From Bacteroidales bacterium UBA4345 (GTDB taxonomy: Bacteria > Bacteroidota > Bacteroidia > Bacteroidales > Paludibacteraceae): a DNA stretch of 20,472 bases. The position numbers and the translations under genes are program-made. Of this stretch, positions 1 through 7,081 are shown in pieces. The stretch is taken from NCBI GenBank assembly GCA_002396385.1, contig DGTD01000076.1:1-20472 (forward strand), written 5' to 3'. How positions within the stretch are numbered: position 1 is the stretch's first letter; each line of letters begins with the position of its first letter. A model generated the notes under the pieces. That model was given only the letters and a program-made list of their open reading frames with translations, had not been told where the DNA came from and ran no database searches.

Positions 1-68
1 CCGAACAGAGAAGTTAAGCCCGCCATCGCCGATGGTACTGCGCACTGTGGTAGAGTAGGCAGCCGCCA
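1..68 (+). rRNA. rrf: 5S ribosomal RNA, 3' part
   Basis: The window opens inside a 5S rRNA. The string beginning CCGAACAGAGAAGTTAAGCC is the conserved 5S loop B/helix III region, and GGTAGAGTAGGCAGCCGCC is the 3' helix typical of Bacteroidetes 5S. The 5' part and presumably 23S and 16S genes lie before the window. The exact 3' end is estimated to within a few bases from the helix I position. A strong terminator follows within about 10 bases, so this marks the end of an rRNA operon. Confidence 0.93.
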
Positions 69-76
69 TTTTCAAG

Positions 77-116
77 TCCCCTGTTTCACTGATGTGGAAC
101 GGGGGATTTTCTTTTT
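77..116 (+). terminator. Rho-independent terminator of the rRNA operon
   Basis: A 12-bp stem (left arm 78-89, right arm 94-105) with a 4-base TGAT loop, extended by a T-A pair at 77/106, is followed by TTTTCTTTTT. Only two pairs are G-T wobbles. It lies directly after the 5S rRNA and closes the rRNA transcript. Confidence 0.9.
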
Positions 117-272
117 ATTGTCAGTATGTAGCATTGTTCATTAAGTATTGTTGTTACATGACTTATATATTTGCTCCCTAAGGCCTTTCTTTGTTTGAAA
201 TGGTATTTCATGCTATTTGCAATTGTCAGGTGATCCTGGGCGCTGTAAAACATTAATAGTACTCTTATTCTT

Positions 273-737
273 ATGTTGTTAAATGTTTCTTTTGGTATTT
301 ATGCCCTTCTGCCGCAGGGGTGGTTGTTTATGATGCTCGTTATTCTTTGCGAGGCGGTACTTATGTCGCGATTTCTGGCACATTCGAGCAAGAATACACG
401 CATCTACTTATCTGCTTTGTTTAGTAATGCGATAAGTGGTCTTTTCGGTATTATAACTTCCCTAAAACTGAATGGAGGCTGGTGGTTAGTGGTTTGGTTC
501 CCATGGGTGAGTGGTCATGAGGTAAATATTGGTAATAAGGCAGAACTTGCCTGTTTTTTGGTCTATTATTTCATAGCCTTCTTTTTATCCGTCTTAATTG
601 AATTGGCTGTTAATTGCGCCTTGTTGCGTAAGCGTTATGCCTTATCTGAAATCTTCAAGGCTACTTTAAAGGTAAATATTGTTACTTATTGTATTGGGGC
701 TGTATTGCTCTTGTTCCTTTTAACAAGGGTGGCATAG
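273..737 (+). CDS. Small integral membrane protein, function unknown
   Basis: I do not recognise this 154-residue protein. Four hydrophobic helices are visible at about residues 16-35, 46-64, 92-115 and 133-152, joined by short loops. A polar loop at about 66-90 holds the aromatic-rich motif NGGWWLVVWFPWVSG, and a basic loop (LLRKRYALSEIFKATLK) lies before the last helix. The ATG is the first start after an in-frame stop at 246-248. The gene stands alone between the rRNA operon terminator and a bidirectional terminator, so it is probably monocistronic. Continuous hydrophobic patterning with normal codon usage suggests a real gene rather than a chance frame. No enzymatic motif is seen, and a transport or channel role would be a guess. 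Confidence 0.75.
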   Translation: MLLNVSFGIYALLPQGWLFMMLVILCEAVLMSRFLAHSSKNTRIYLSALFSNAISGLFGIITSLKLNGGWWLVVWFPWVSGHEVNIGNKAELACFLVYYFIAFFLSVLIELAVNCALLRKRYALSEIFKATLKVNIVTYCIGAVLLLFLLTRVA

Positions 738-756
738 TTCGTATTATACCATAAAA

Positions 757-790
757 TAAGGGAGCACTCTTTTTTGAATGCTCCCTTTAT
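757..790. terminator. Bidirectional Rho-independent terminator
   Basis: A 9-bp perfect stem (758-766 with 779-787, AAGGGAGCA/TGCTCCCTT) has a T-rich loop, is preceded by ATAAAATA and followed by TATTATTT. It therefore has a U-tract in both directions. It sits between two convergent genes: the membrane protein ending at 737 and the zinc-ribbon protein ending at 811. Confidence 0.85.
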
Positions 791-810
791 TATTTCTGAC
801 AGCTTAGGAT

Positions 811-1653
811 TTAGTCCTTAGCTGCAGATTTCTTTCCTTTCTTTACTGGTGCTACTGGTTCAGTCTCATCAACCAGGGTTGTTCCGTAGCCAGTTTTCTT
901 AACTTCCTCGTTTCCGAGAGCCAAGTCAACCATTATGCGGCCGCAATACTCGCATACAATGATTTTGTTGCGTTGGGCGATATCAATACGGCGTTGAGGT
1001 GGTATTTGGTTGAAACAGCCGCCGCAGGCGTTACGTACAACACGCACTACGGCCAAACCGTTACGGGCATTCTTCCTGATTTTTTCGAATGCGCTCAAGT
1101 AGCGTGGCTCAATCAGGCTTTCGTGGTTCTTTGCCTCTTCACGAAGTTTGTCTTCTTGCTGTTTCGTTTCCGAAACAATAGCCTCTAATTCTTGCTTCTT
1201 TTGATCAAGGTCAAGGCTACGGCCCTTAATCAGGTCATCCGCCTTAGCCAAGTCATCGCGTCTGTCTTTTACGCTAGCTTGGAACTCTTTTATCTTCTTC
1301 TCGCACAACTGTATGTTCAACTGCTGGTATTCAATCTCTTTTGCAAGGTTTTCGTATTCGCGGTTGTTCTTTACGTTGTTCTGCTGTTCTGTGTATTTGC
1401 TGATAGCGGCTTTGTTCTCTTCAATTTCAATCTTGCGCTTCTCGATGTTGCTGGTTGTTTCTGCAATTTCGTTTTCTAAATTGCTGACACGGGTGCGTAA
1501 GCCTTCAATCTCGTCTTCTAAATCTTGAACTTCCAAAGGAAGTTCTCCTCGAAGTGTTTTGATTTTGTCGATTTCAGACTTGACCAATTGAAGGTCAAAC
1601 AAAGCTCTCAGTTTGGCTTCTACGGAAATCTCTTTCTCCTTTTTCTCTGCCAT
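811..1653 (-). CDS. Coiled-coil protein with C-terminal C4 zinc ribbon (DUF164/CT398-like)
   Basis: This 280-residue cytoplasmic protein has a long charged coiled coil (about residues 14-180, heptads rich in Glu, Lys, Leu and Ile) and a C-terminal zinc ribbon. The four zinc ligands are visible as C210-G-G-C213 and C234-E-Y-C237. The tail is Lys-rich. This matches the architecture of the bacterial C4-type zinc-ribbon family known from Chlamydia CT398 and Helicobacter HP0958. Those have been linked to RpoN stability, flagella or secretion, but in Bacteroidota the role is not established and should not be transferred. It is the last gene of an operon with nif3 and rlmD, starting 3 bases after the nif3 stop. 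ATG start; the family and length fit. Confidence 0.9.
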   Translation of the reverse strand: MAEKKEKEISVEAKLRALFDLQLVKSEIDKIKTLRGELPLEVQDLEDEIEGLRTRVSNLENEIAETTSNIEKRKIEIEENKAAISKYTEQQNNVKNNREYENLAKEIEYQQLNIQLCEKKIKEFQASVKDRRDDLAKADDLIKGRSLDLDQKKQELEAIVSETKQQEDKLREEAKNHESLIEPRYLSAFEKIRKNARNGLAVVRVVRNACGGCFNQIPPQRRIDIAQRNKIIVCEYCGRIMVDLALGNEEVKKTGYGTTLVDETEPVAPVKKGKKSAAKD

Positions 1654-1656
1654 ACT

Positions 1657-2754
1657 TTATAAGTATTTTATCGGATTTGTGTTAATTTCTGATTTGTGAA
1701 TTACAAAATTACTATTTTTTTCGTAAATCACATCATAAAAAATCTCTTTTGTAAATTGCTCGCTTTCATAATGGCCTATATCTGCCAATAGGGTGTCCCC
1801 CTCTGCGTCGAAGAACTCGTGGTACTTGATATCTGCTGTTAGGTAGATGTCGGCACCGAGGGCTTCTGCCTTTTTTAGGAACTCGTGTCCGGAACCTCCA
1901 CATAGAGCCACCCGGACTATTTTTTTATTTCTAAAAGGTGTATGACGTATGCTTCCTATACCAATCAGTTCCTTTACACGGGTCAGAAATGCTTGCTCGT
2001 CTTCTGCTTGCTCCAAGTCTCCAATACAACCAATGCCCACAGGAGCATATCCGATTTTGTTTTCGAATAGGTCGAAGGCTGGGGTCTCGTAGGGGTGGGC
2101 GTTCAGCAATGCCTTTATGACGTTTGCTTTGTCTCCACTTTTTACAATTACTTCAAGACGGTCTTCTGGTTCGGTATGCCTTTCTCCAATGTTCCCACAA
2201 AACGGATTGCTGCCTGCATGTGCCTTGAAGGTTCCCTTCCCGCTTGTGCGGTAACTGCATTCGTCATATTCGCCTATTGTTCCCGCACCTGCGGCAAATA
2301 AGGCGTCTACAACTGTTTCTGTATGACTGCAGGGGACGAAAGTCACCAGTTTGTATACCGTTTCTTCTTCTGAAGCAAGCGGTCTGATGTTTTTTAAACC
2401 TAACTTCTCTGCCAACTTGAAACTTACTCCGTTAGGCATTTTATCGAGGTTGGTGTGGCAGGCGTATATTGCAATATCGTTCTTTATGGCGTATGCCGCA
2501 CAACGTTGAACGTAGTTGCTGCCTGTTATTCGTTTTAGCCCTCGGAATATTAACGGATGGTGGGCTACTACCATATTGCACCCCTTCTCTTTGGCTTCTT
2601 TCAAGACGTCTTCCGTGCAGTCAATACTGAGTAAAATGCCGGTTACGGTCGCCGATGGGTCGCCAATAAGAAGACCGCTGTTGTCGTAGCTTTCTTGGTA
2701 GCGGAGTGGGGCATATGCCTCTAGTTTCTTTGCTATGTCGCTAACGGTTGTCAT
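1657..2754 (-). CDS. Nif3-like dinuclear metal centre protein (YqfO type, with PII-like insert)
   Basis: A 365-residue member of the NIF3/YbgI family. Metal-site motifs are visible: VVAHHPLIF (H65, H66), CHTNLDKMPNGV (D104) and GHYESEQ near the C terminus (H328, E332), which together would bind two metal ions. Between the two halves, about residues 125-230, lies a PII/CutA-like insertion (ETVYKLVTFVP ... NAHPYETPAFDLF), which defines the longer YqfO-type members; length is as expected for that subgroup. Family members form hexameric toroids. Molecular function is unsettled; GTP cyclohydrolase-like and metal-chaperone roles have been suggested. It overlaps the rlmD stop by 4 bases, implying translational coupling, and precedes the zinc-ribbon gene by 3 bases. 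Confidence 0.95.
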   Translation of the reverse strand: MTTVSDIAKKLEAYAPLRYQESYDNSGLLIGDPSATVTGILLSIDCTEDVLKEAKEKGCNMVVAHHPLIFRGLKRITGSNYVQRCAAYAIKNDIAIYACHTNLDKMPNGVSFKLAEKLGLKNIRPLASEEETVYKLVTFVPCSHTETVVDALFAAGAGTIGEYDECSYRTSGKGTFKAHAGSNPFCGNIGERHTEPEDRLEVIVKSGDKANVIKALLNAHPYETPAFDLFENKIGYAPVGIGCIGDLEQAEDEQAFLTRVKELIGIGSIRHTPFRNKKIVRVALCGGSGHEFLKKAEALGADIYLTADIKYHEFFDAEGDTLLADIGHYESEQFTKEIFYDVIYEKNSNFVIHKSEINTNPIKYL

Positions 2755-4166
2755 AGGCTTCTTTTCTCTAGTAGGACAACATTCTCTACATGGTGGGTAT
2801 GCGGAAACATGTCGACAGGTTGAACGGCCTTGACTGCGTACTTGGTGTCTAACAGGTTCAGGTCGCGAGCCTGGGTGGCTGGGTTACAACTTACGTAGAC
2901 AATTCGCTTTGGCTCGGCATTCAGTATGACGTTGACAACGTCTTGGTGCATGCCGTCGCGTGGCGGGTCGGTGATGATGACGTCTGGGCGGCCGTGGCGG
3001 GCGATAAACTCGTCTGTAAGGATGTCCTTCATGTCGCCCGCATAGAAAAGTGTGTTGTCGAGCGCATTGTTCTTCGCGTTAATTTTAGCGTCTTCAATGG
3101 CTTCTGGTACATATTCAATGCCAATCACCTGTTTTGCTTGTTTGGCTACGAAACAGGCTATTGTCCCGGTTCCCGTATATAGGTCGTATACCAGTTCGTT
3201 ACCTGTCAGGTTGGCCAGGTTTCGCGCCACTTTGTAGAGCTCGTATGCCTGTGTGGTATTGGTCTGATAGAACGACTTCGGACCAATTTTGAAGCGCAAG
3301 TCCTCCATTTCTTCTTCTATATAGTCTTCTCCATGGAAGAGGTGCGGCTCTTGGTCGGTTAGTGTGTCGTTGCACTTACTGTTTATGTAGTAGATGAGAG
3401 AGCTGATCTGAGGGAAAGTATTTACCAGATGGTTCAGCAATCCTTCTCGTGCTTCCTTGTCTTCATGGAAGAAGACGACTATCAGCATCACGTTCCCCTT
3501 TTGGGTGGTGCGTATGATGATGTTTCTTAAAAATCCACTCTGACCCCTGAAGTCATAGAATTCAAGGTTGTGCTCTATCCCATATTTCTTTATTTCCAAT
3601 CGGATTTGGTCCGACAGTTCTGTTTGAAGGTAGCAGTGGTCAATGTCGAGCACTTTGTCGAACTTGCCGGGAATATGGAAACCTAGTGCATTCATGTTGT
3701 CGAAACTTTCTCCGCTGTTTATCTGTTCCTGGGTTAACCAGCGCTTGTTCGAAAACGAGAACTCCAATTTGTTGCGGTAGTACATCGTCTTTTTTGAACC
3801 CAGGATGGGGGAAATGGCTGGTAATTCTACTTTGCCGATTCTTGCAAGGCAGTCTTCTACTTGCTGCTGTTTTTGCTTTATCTGGTCCTCGTATGGCAGA
3901 ATCTGCCATTTACAACCTCCGCACGTACCATAGTGGCTGCAGAATGGAGTGGAACGCCTGTCGGAATATTTGACAAAACGGACAACGCGTCCTTCCATAT
4001 AGTTGTGTTTCTTCTTGGTGATTTGTAGGTCGACCACGTCGCCTGGTACAGCGTATTGCGTGAACACTACCATGTTGTCTATCTTGGCCAACGATTTTCC
4101 TTCACCGGCTATAGCGGTTATCTCTACCGCTTCAAGTAGAGGCAGGTTCTTTTTTCTAGATGCCAT
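2751..4166 (-). CDS. rlmD: 23S rRNA (uracil-C5)-methyltransferase RlmD/RumA family
   Basis: A 471-residue SAM-dependent m5U methyltransferase. An N-terminal TRAM domain (about residues 8-66) is followed by 4Fe-4S ligands C76, C82, C85 and C178, spaced as in E. coli RlmD. The Rossmann fold has the SAM motif VYDLYTGTGTIACFVA (about 326-341), TDPPRDGMH (399-407), the catalytic nucleophile C427 in VYVSCNPATQARDL, and the base E461 in HHVENVVLL. The expected reaction is methylation of a 23S rRNA uridine, position 1939 in E. coli numbering. The family includes RlmCD-type enzymes with two targets, so site specificity is inferred. It is the first gene of a three-gene minus-strand operon and is divergent from the DUF3078 gene. 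Confidence 0.95.
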   Translation of the reverse strand: MASRKKNLPLLEAVEITAIAGEGKSLAKIDNMVVFTQYAVPGDVVDLQITKKKHNYMEGRVVRFVKYSDRRSTPFCSHYGTCGGCKWQILPYEDQIKQKQQQVEDCLARIGKVELPAISPILGSKKTMYYRNKLEFSFSNKRWLTQEQINSGESFDNMNALGFHIPGKFDKVLDIDHCYLQTELSDQIRLEIKKYGIEHNLEFYDFRGQSGFLRNIIIRTTQKGNVMLIVVFFHEDKEAREGLLNHLVNTFPQISSLIYYINSKCNDTLTDQEPHLFHGEDYIEEEMEDLRFKIGPKSFYQTNTTQAYELYKVARNLANLTGNELVYDLYTGTGTIACFVAKQAKQVIGIEYVPEAIEDAKINAKNNALDNTLFYAGDMKDILTDEFIARHGRPDVIITDPPRDGMHQDVVNVILNAEPKRIVYVSCNPATQARDLNLLDTKYAVKAVQPVDMFPHTHHVENVVLLEKRSL

Positions 4167-4194
4167 TTTTTTGTCCTATAGTATTTGTTTTATG

Positions 4195-4202
4195 CAAAAA
4201 TA
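4195..4202 (-). promoter_or_regulatory. Possible -7 element for the rlmD operon
   Basis: On the minus strand these bases read TATTTTTG, a full match to the Bacteroidetes -7 consensus TAnnTTTG. The element lies about 29 bases ahead of the rlmD ATG. No convincing TTG -33 element is found at the expected distance, so this is a weak call based on one motif and its position between divergent genes. Confidence 0.4.
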
Positions 4203-4244
4203 ACAATTTTCGACGGCTCTTGGTGTGAAGTCTTTTGTGTTTTG

Positions 4245-4275
4245 TTGTTTTATCTGCCTTTTTGTGATAATTTTG
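4245..4275 (+). promoter_or_regulatory. Bacteroidetes-type promoter for the DUF3078 gene
   Basis: TTG at 4245-4247 and TAATTTTG at 4268-4275 are separated by 20 bases, fitting the Bacteroidetes consensus TTTG / 19-21 / TAnnTTTG. A start about 6-9 bases downstream would put the transcript 5' end near 4282. The upstream ATG at 4284 would then be almost leaderless, which favours the ATG at 4305 as the true start. Confidence 0.6.
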
Positions 4276-4304
4276 TATGAAAAATGTTCAATCTTTATAT
4301 TACG

Positions 4305-5372
4305 ATGAAACGTTTACTATTTATTTCTTTACTTGCTGCCTCTTCTGTTTCGGCTCTTGCAGACGATTTGCGCAGCACGGCTGTTTCCGAAGCGGGAAAG
4401 CATGAAAAAGTAAGAGCAGAAGTTTCGGCCGATGCCGATTCCGTACATTGGAAGTTCCCTTGCAAGGTGGGGCTAAATTTTGGACAAACCGCTTACGAAC
4501 GTTGGGCGGAAGGAGGTGATAACTCTATTTCGTTCAGTGCTTTCGCTGACCTTCAGGCTAACTATAAGAACGGTAAGAAAATGTGGAATAATGAGTTGTA
4601 TGGTGAGTATGGACTCATGTTCTCCGATTCCTATGACCGTTACAAATGGAGAAAAAATCTCGATAAACTGACTTTTACCTCTAACTACGGGTACCGTTCG
4701 ATGTTCAAATCGTGGTACTATTCGGCTTTGTTGGACTTCAAGAGCCAGCTCGCTTCTGGTTATGAATATTCGTTCGATGATTCACTGGGTACACAGAAAA
4801 ATCCGACTTCTGGCATTTTCTCGCCTGCATACCTCATTGGGTCGCTCGGTATGGAATATATTCCAAATAAATATGTTTCGGTCTATATTTCTCCTGTGGC
4901 AGGGCGTTTTACCTTCTGCGAAGATTTCCGTTTCCGTGAAAAGTATGGCATGGAACAAAATTCCGATGGTAGTTTCAAGTGGCATAAGGAAGAATTTGGT
5001 GCCTATTTGAGGGTCATTAACGATTTCGACGTTATGGAAAACGTTCACCTCGCTAGCAAACTCGACTTCTTTACTCCTTATACCGAAGATTTTGGTAATG
5101 TCATTGTTAACTGGGACCTCTTGTTGACTTTGAAGGTGAACAAGTACATCAATGCCTCTATTCGTACCCAGATGAAGTACGACGACAACATTTCGCATAC
5201 CTATAAAACTCCTATTAAGAATAATGGTAGGGTGGTTCGTGATAATGGCGAGGCTCTTGTGGGGGCTAACGGACCTTACCATGTCGAATCTGACAAGAGT
5301 ATTCATTATGAACGCGGTGCCCGCTTGCAGTGGATGGATGCCATTAATGTCGGAATCTCTTACAGTTTCTGA
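4305..5372 (+). CDS. DUF3078 outer-membrane protein
   Basis: A 355-residue exported protein with signal peptide MKRLLFISLLAASSVSALA and cleavage predicted after residue 19. The body matches the DUF3078 pattern: W-x-F near the mature N terminus, a GGDNSISFSAF segment, W-x-NEL-x-x-EYGL, a KNLDKLTFTSNYGYRS segment, many alternating amphipathic beta strands, and a final SYSF ending in an aromatic residue as in outer-membrane barrels. I infer a beta-barrel in the outer membrane; no function is established for the family. The start at 4305 was chosen over the ATG at 4284 because it begins directly with the signal peptide and leaves room for a leader after the promoter. It is flanked by its own promoter and terminator, so probably monocistronic. 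Confidence 0.88.
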   Translation: MKRLLFISLLAASSVSALADDLRSTAVSEAGKHEKVRAEVSADADSVHWKFPCKVGLNFGQTAYERWAEGGDNSISFSAFADLQANYKNGKKMWNNELYGEYGLMFSDSYDRYKWRKNLDKLTFTSNYGYRSMFKSWYYSALLDFKSQLASGYEYSFDDSLGTQKNPTSGIFSPAYLIGSLGMEYIPNKYVSVYISPVAGRFTFCEDFRFREKYGMEQNSDGSFKWHKEEFGAYLRVINDFDVMENVHLASKLDFFTPYTEDFGNVIVNWDLLLTLKVNKYINASIRTQMKYDDNISHTYKTPIKNNGRVVRDNGEALVGANGPYHVESDKSIHYERGARLQWMDAINVGISYSF

Positions 5373-5398
5373 TTCCGTTGATTTTATCTTGTAATAGA

Positions 5399-5437
5399 AG
5401 GAACAGGTTTAAATAGCATAAACTTGTTCCTTTTTTT
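5399..5437 (+). terminator. Rho-independent terminator after the DUF3078 gene
   Basis: A 12-bp stem (5399-5410 with 5420-5431; AGGAACAGGTTT against AAACTTGTTCCT, one G-T wobble) encloses a 9-base A-rich loop and is followed by a run of seven T. It lies 27 bases after the DUF3078 stop codon. Confidence 0.9.
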
Positions 5438-5470
5438 GTGTTTGTTGGGGGCTATAAACATTCTTTTTCG

Positions 5471-5478
5471 TAATTTCG
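5471..5478 (+). promoter_or_regulatory. Possible -7 element for the T9SS type B cargo gene
   Basis: TAATTTCG differs from TAnnTTTG at one position and lies 25 bases before the ATG at 5504. TTG at 5445-5447 is 23 bases upstream, slightly too far for the usual 19-21. The preceding terminator implies a promoter must lie in this short gap, and this is the best candidate. Confidence 0.35.
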
Positions 5479-5503
5479 CATTAATAAGATATTTATTTTA
5501 AGA

Positions 5504-6841
5504 ATGAAAAAATTCTTTGCTCCTTTCTTCTGCCTGCTCGCCGGATGTTCTTCGGCTTTTGCCGCTGGCTTTAATTTGTCTTCTGCTGAAAGTGTCGCTT
5601 ATTCCGATGCGTATGTGAAAGGCACAGGTGGGCAGTTCTCTGTTTTTCTGGTCAACTCGCTGAAGAGTGGGGCTAAATTAAGCTTTTCTTCTGGTTCGAA
5701 TACGCCTCTTTCTCAGGCTAAATGGTATTCTTATACCCAAGATGTTGAGAACCTCACAGACATCACTTCGGGCTTTGTCTCAAATGACGATTCTACATAC
5801 CTCTCGAACCCTAAAACAGATTGTGGGTATGCGGTAGAGTATACCGACAGTGAGGGCGAAAAGGTGCTTTCTTATGTGTGGCTTACCAAATTTCTGCCTC
5901 TGACTTCTGCAGTAGTCGACACTACAAAACATTATTGCGACCATCTGCCTATTTTGCTCGAACCGGTTATGAACTATCGTACACTCTATGGTAACATGAC
6001 CAAGGTGAGAAGGACTGAAGAGGTCTCCTATTCTGTGTTCGAGATGGATCATGGCAGTCTCAACAGCTCTAAAACAGAACTTTTGAGCGGCGACTCGGTT
6101 CTTTATATCCCTAACGTTCCGACTGTCGACACTCCTTTCGAATTGGTAAACACTTCTTTCGGGACATCTATTACCACTGATTCGTTTGTGACTTATGCGG
6201 TTAATGCTTTCCCTGTTATGACCACTATCCCGAAAAACATTGCTGAAATTCAAAAGGGAGAGTACAAGACCGATGAGAACGGGAAGGTTGTACTTTATTT
6301 TGGCGAGGAAACGGCGTTCCGCACTTCTTCTCCATTCGATATTGACATTAAAAGTAATTGTAGCCCAAAAGTGAACGAGTTCACTTGGTATGTCGCACGC
6401 GACAGCTCGTTCAGAAATGCTGTTCCCTATTATAATTGGAAAGACGAAATTATTGGCTATTCCGGCTTGAACTCGATGGGAAAACACTGTATTAAATTGG
6501 AGGTCGCTAACTCGAAATCGGGTTGTAGTTTCTCGTCTTTGGCATGCTTCACGGTCGACTCGTCACGGTTGCTGGTCCCTAATGTCTTTACTCCAAATGG
6601 TCAGGATAACCGCGAATTCAAGGTCGGCTATTCTTCAATCAATTCGTTCGAATGCCGTATCTACAATCAATGGGGTAGAAAAGTGTTCGACACTTCTAAT
6701 ATTAATGAAGGGTGGGACGGAAACTTTAACGGCCATGAGTTGCCAACTGGTGCTTATTTTTGTGTTATTAAGGCGGAAGGCTTCGATGGTAGAAAGTATA
6801 ACCTGAAAAAAACAATCAATCTTATTCGGACTAAGGATTAG
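5504..6841 (+). CDS. Secreted protein with T9SS type B (gliding-motility-associated) C-terminal sorting domain
   Basis: A 445-residue cell-envelope or secreted protein. The N terminus (KKFFAPFFCLLAGCSSAFAAG) is a signal peptide that can be read two ways: signal peptidase I cleavage after AFA (residue 20), or lipidation at C15 in the lipobox LAGC. The central part (about 25-350) is beta-rich, Ser/Thr-rich and unrecognised; residues 335-355 (CIKLEVANSKSGCSFSSLACF) look like the last strand of an Ig/PKD-like domain. Residues 356-445 are a type B sorting domain: LVPNVFTPNGQDN, IYNQWGRKVFDT, GWDGNFNG, LPTGAYFCVIK and a basic tail. This directs export by the type IX system. A perfect 7-bp inverted repeat (6828-6834 / 6838-6844) spans the stop codon but has no T-run. 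Confidence 0.92.
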   Translation: MKKFFAPFFCLLAGCSSAFAAGFNLSSAESVAYSDAYVKGTGGQFSVFLVNSLKSGAKLSFSSGSNTPLSQAKWYSYTQDVENLTDITSGFVSNDDSTYLSNPKTDCGYAVEYTDSEGEKVLSYVWLTKFLPLTSAVVDTTKHYCDHLPILLEPVMNYRTLYGNMTKVRRTEEVSYSVFEMDHGSLNSSKTELLSGDSVLYIPNVPTVDTPFELVNTSFGTSITTDSFVTYAVNAFPVMTTIPKNIAEIQKGEYKTDENGKVVLYFGEETAFRTSSPFDIDIKSNCSPKVNEFTWYVARDSSFRNAVPYYNWKDEIIGYSGLNSMGKHCIKLEVANSKSGCSFSSLACFTVDSSRLLVPNVFTPNGQDNREFKVGYSSINSFECRIYNQWGRKVFDTSNINEGWDGNFNGHELPTGAYFCVIKAEGFDGRKYNLKKTINLIRTKD

Positions 6842-6910
6842 TCCTTCGATAAAAAAGCAGATTTTAAGCATTTCTTTTTGCGAAAAGTTTTTTTATTTGA
6901 AAGAAAAGCG

Positions 6911-6918
6911 TAATTTTG
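6911..6918 (+). promoter_or_regulatory. -7 element for tRNA-Leu
   Basis: TAATTTTG fully matches TAnnTTTG and lies 15 bases before the mature tRNA 5' end. The -33 region around 6887-6890 is only GTTT, not a clear TTTG, so the upstream half is weak. Confidence 0.5.
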
Positions 6919-6933
6919 CGGTGTAATACGAAT

Positions 6934-7017
6934 GCCCAAGTGGCGAAATTGGTAGACGCGCTAGTTTCAGGTACTAGTGACTTCGCGGTCTTGCAGGTTC
7001 GAGTCCTGTCTTGGGCA
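6934..7017 (+). tRNA. tRNA-Leu (anticodon CAG)
   Basis: An 84-base class II tRNA. The acceptor stem GCCCAAG (6934-6940) pairs with CTTGGGC (7010-7016), with A7017 as discriminator base as usual for leucine tRNAs. The anticodon stem CTAGT/ACTAG encloses loop TTCAGGT with anticodon CAG at 6968-6970, reading CUG. The variable arm TGACTTCGCGGTCT is long, and the T loop GGTTCGAGTCC is canonical. The 3' CCA is not encoded in full (ACCT follows). A promoter element precedes it and a hairpin terminator follows. Confidence 0.97.
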
Positions 7018-7030
7018 CCTCTTAAAATTT

Positions 7031-7062
7031 CCAATTGCCTTTTCGGTGATTGGATTTTTTTT
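7031..7062 (+). terminator. Terminator after tRNA-Leu
   Basis: A 9-bp hairpin with two G-T wobbles (7031-7039 with 7045-7053, CCAATTGCC/GGTGATTGG, loop TTTTC) is followed by A and a run of eight T. It is 14 bases past the tRNA 3' end and just before the TetR gene, so it should limit read-through into that gene. Confidence 0.8.
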
Positions 7063-7081
7063 ATGTAAAGCAACTCTTAAT

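Noticed and set aside
5780..6487. Long antisense open frame (235 residues) opposite the T9SS type B gene
   Set aside because: It mirrors codon structure of the real gene, has no recognisable domain or start context, and lies fully inside a gene with a clear sorting domain.
6934..7017. tRNA-Leu as a possible integration site of a mobile element
   Set aside because: No integrase gene and no repeated tRNA 3' end were found in the window.
6977..7081. Longer TetR reading frame beginning within the tRNA
   Set aside because: It would overlap the tRNA and the terminator; the family N terminus starts at the ATG at 7082.
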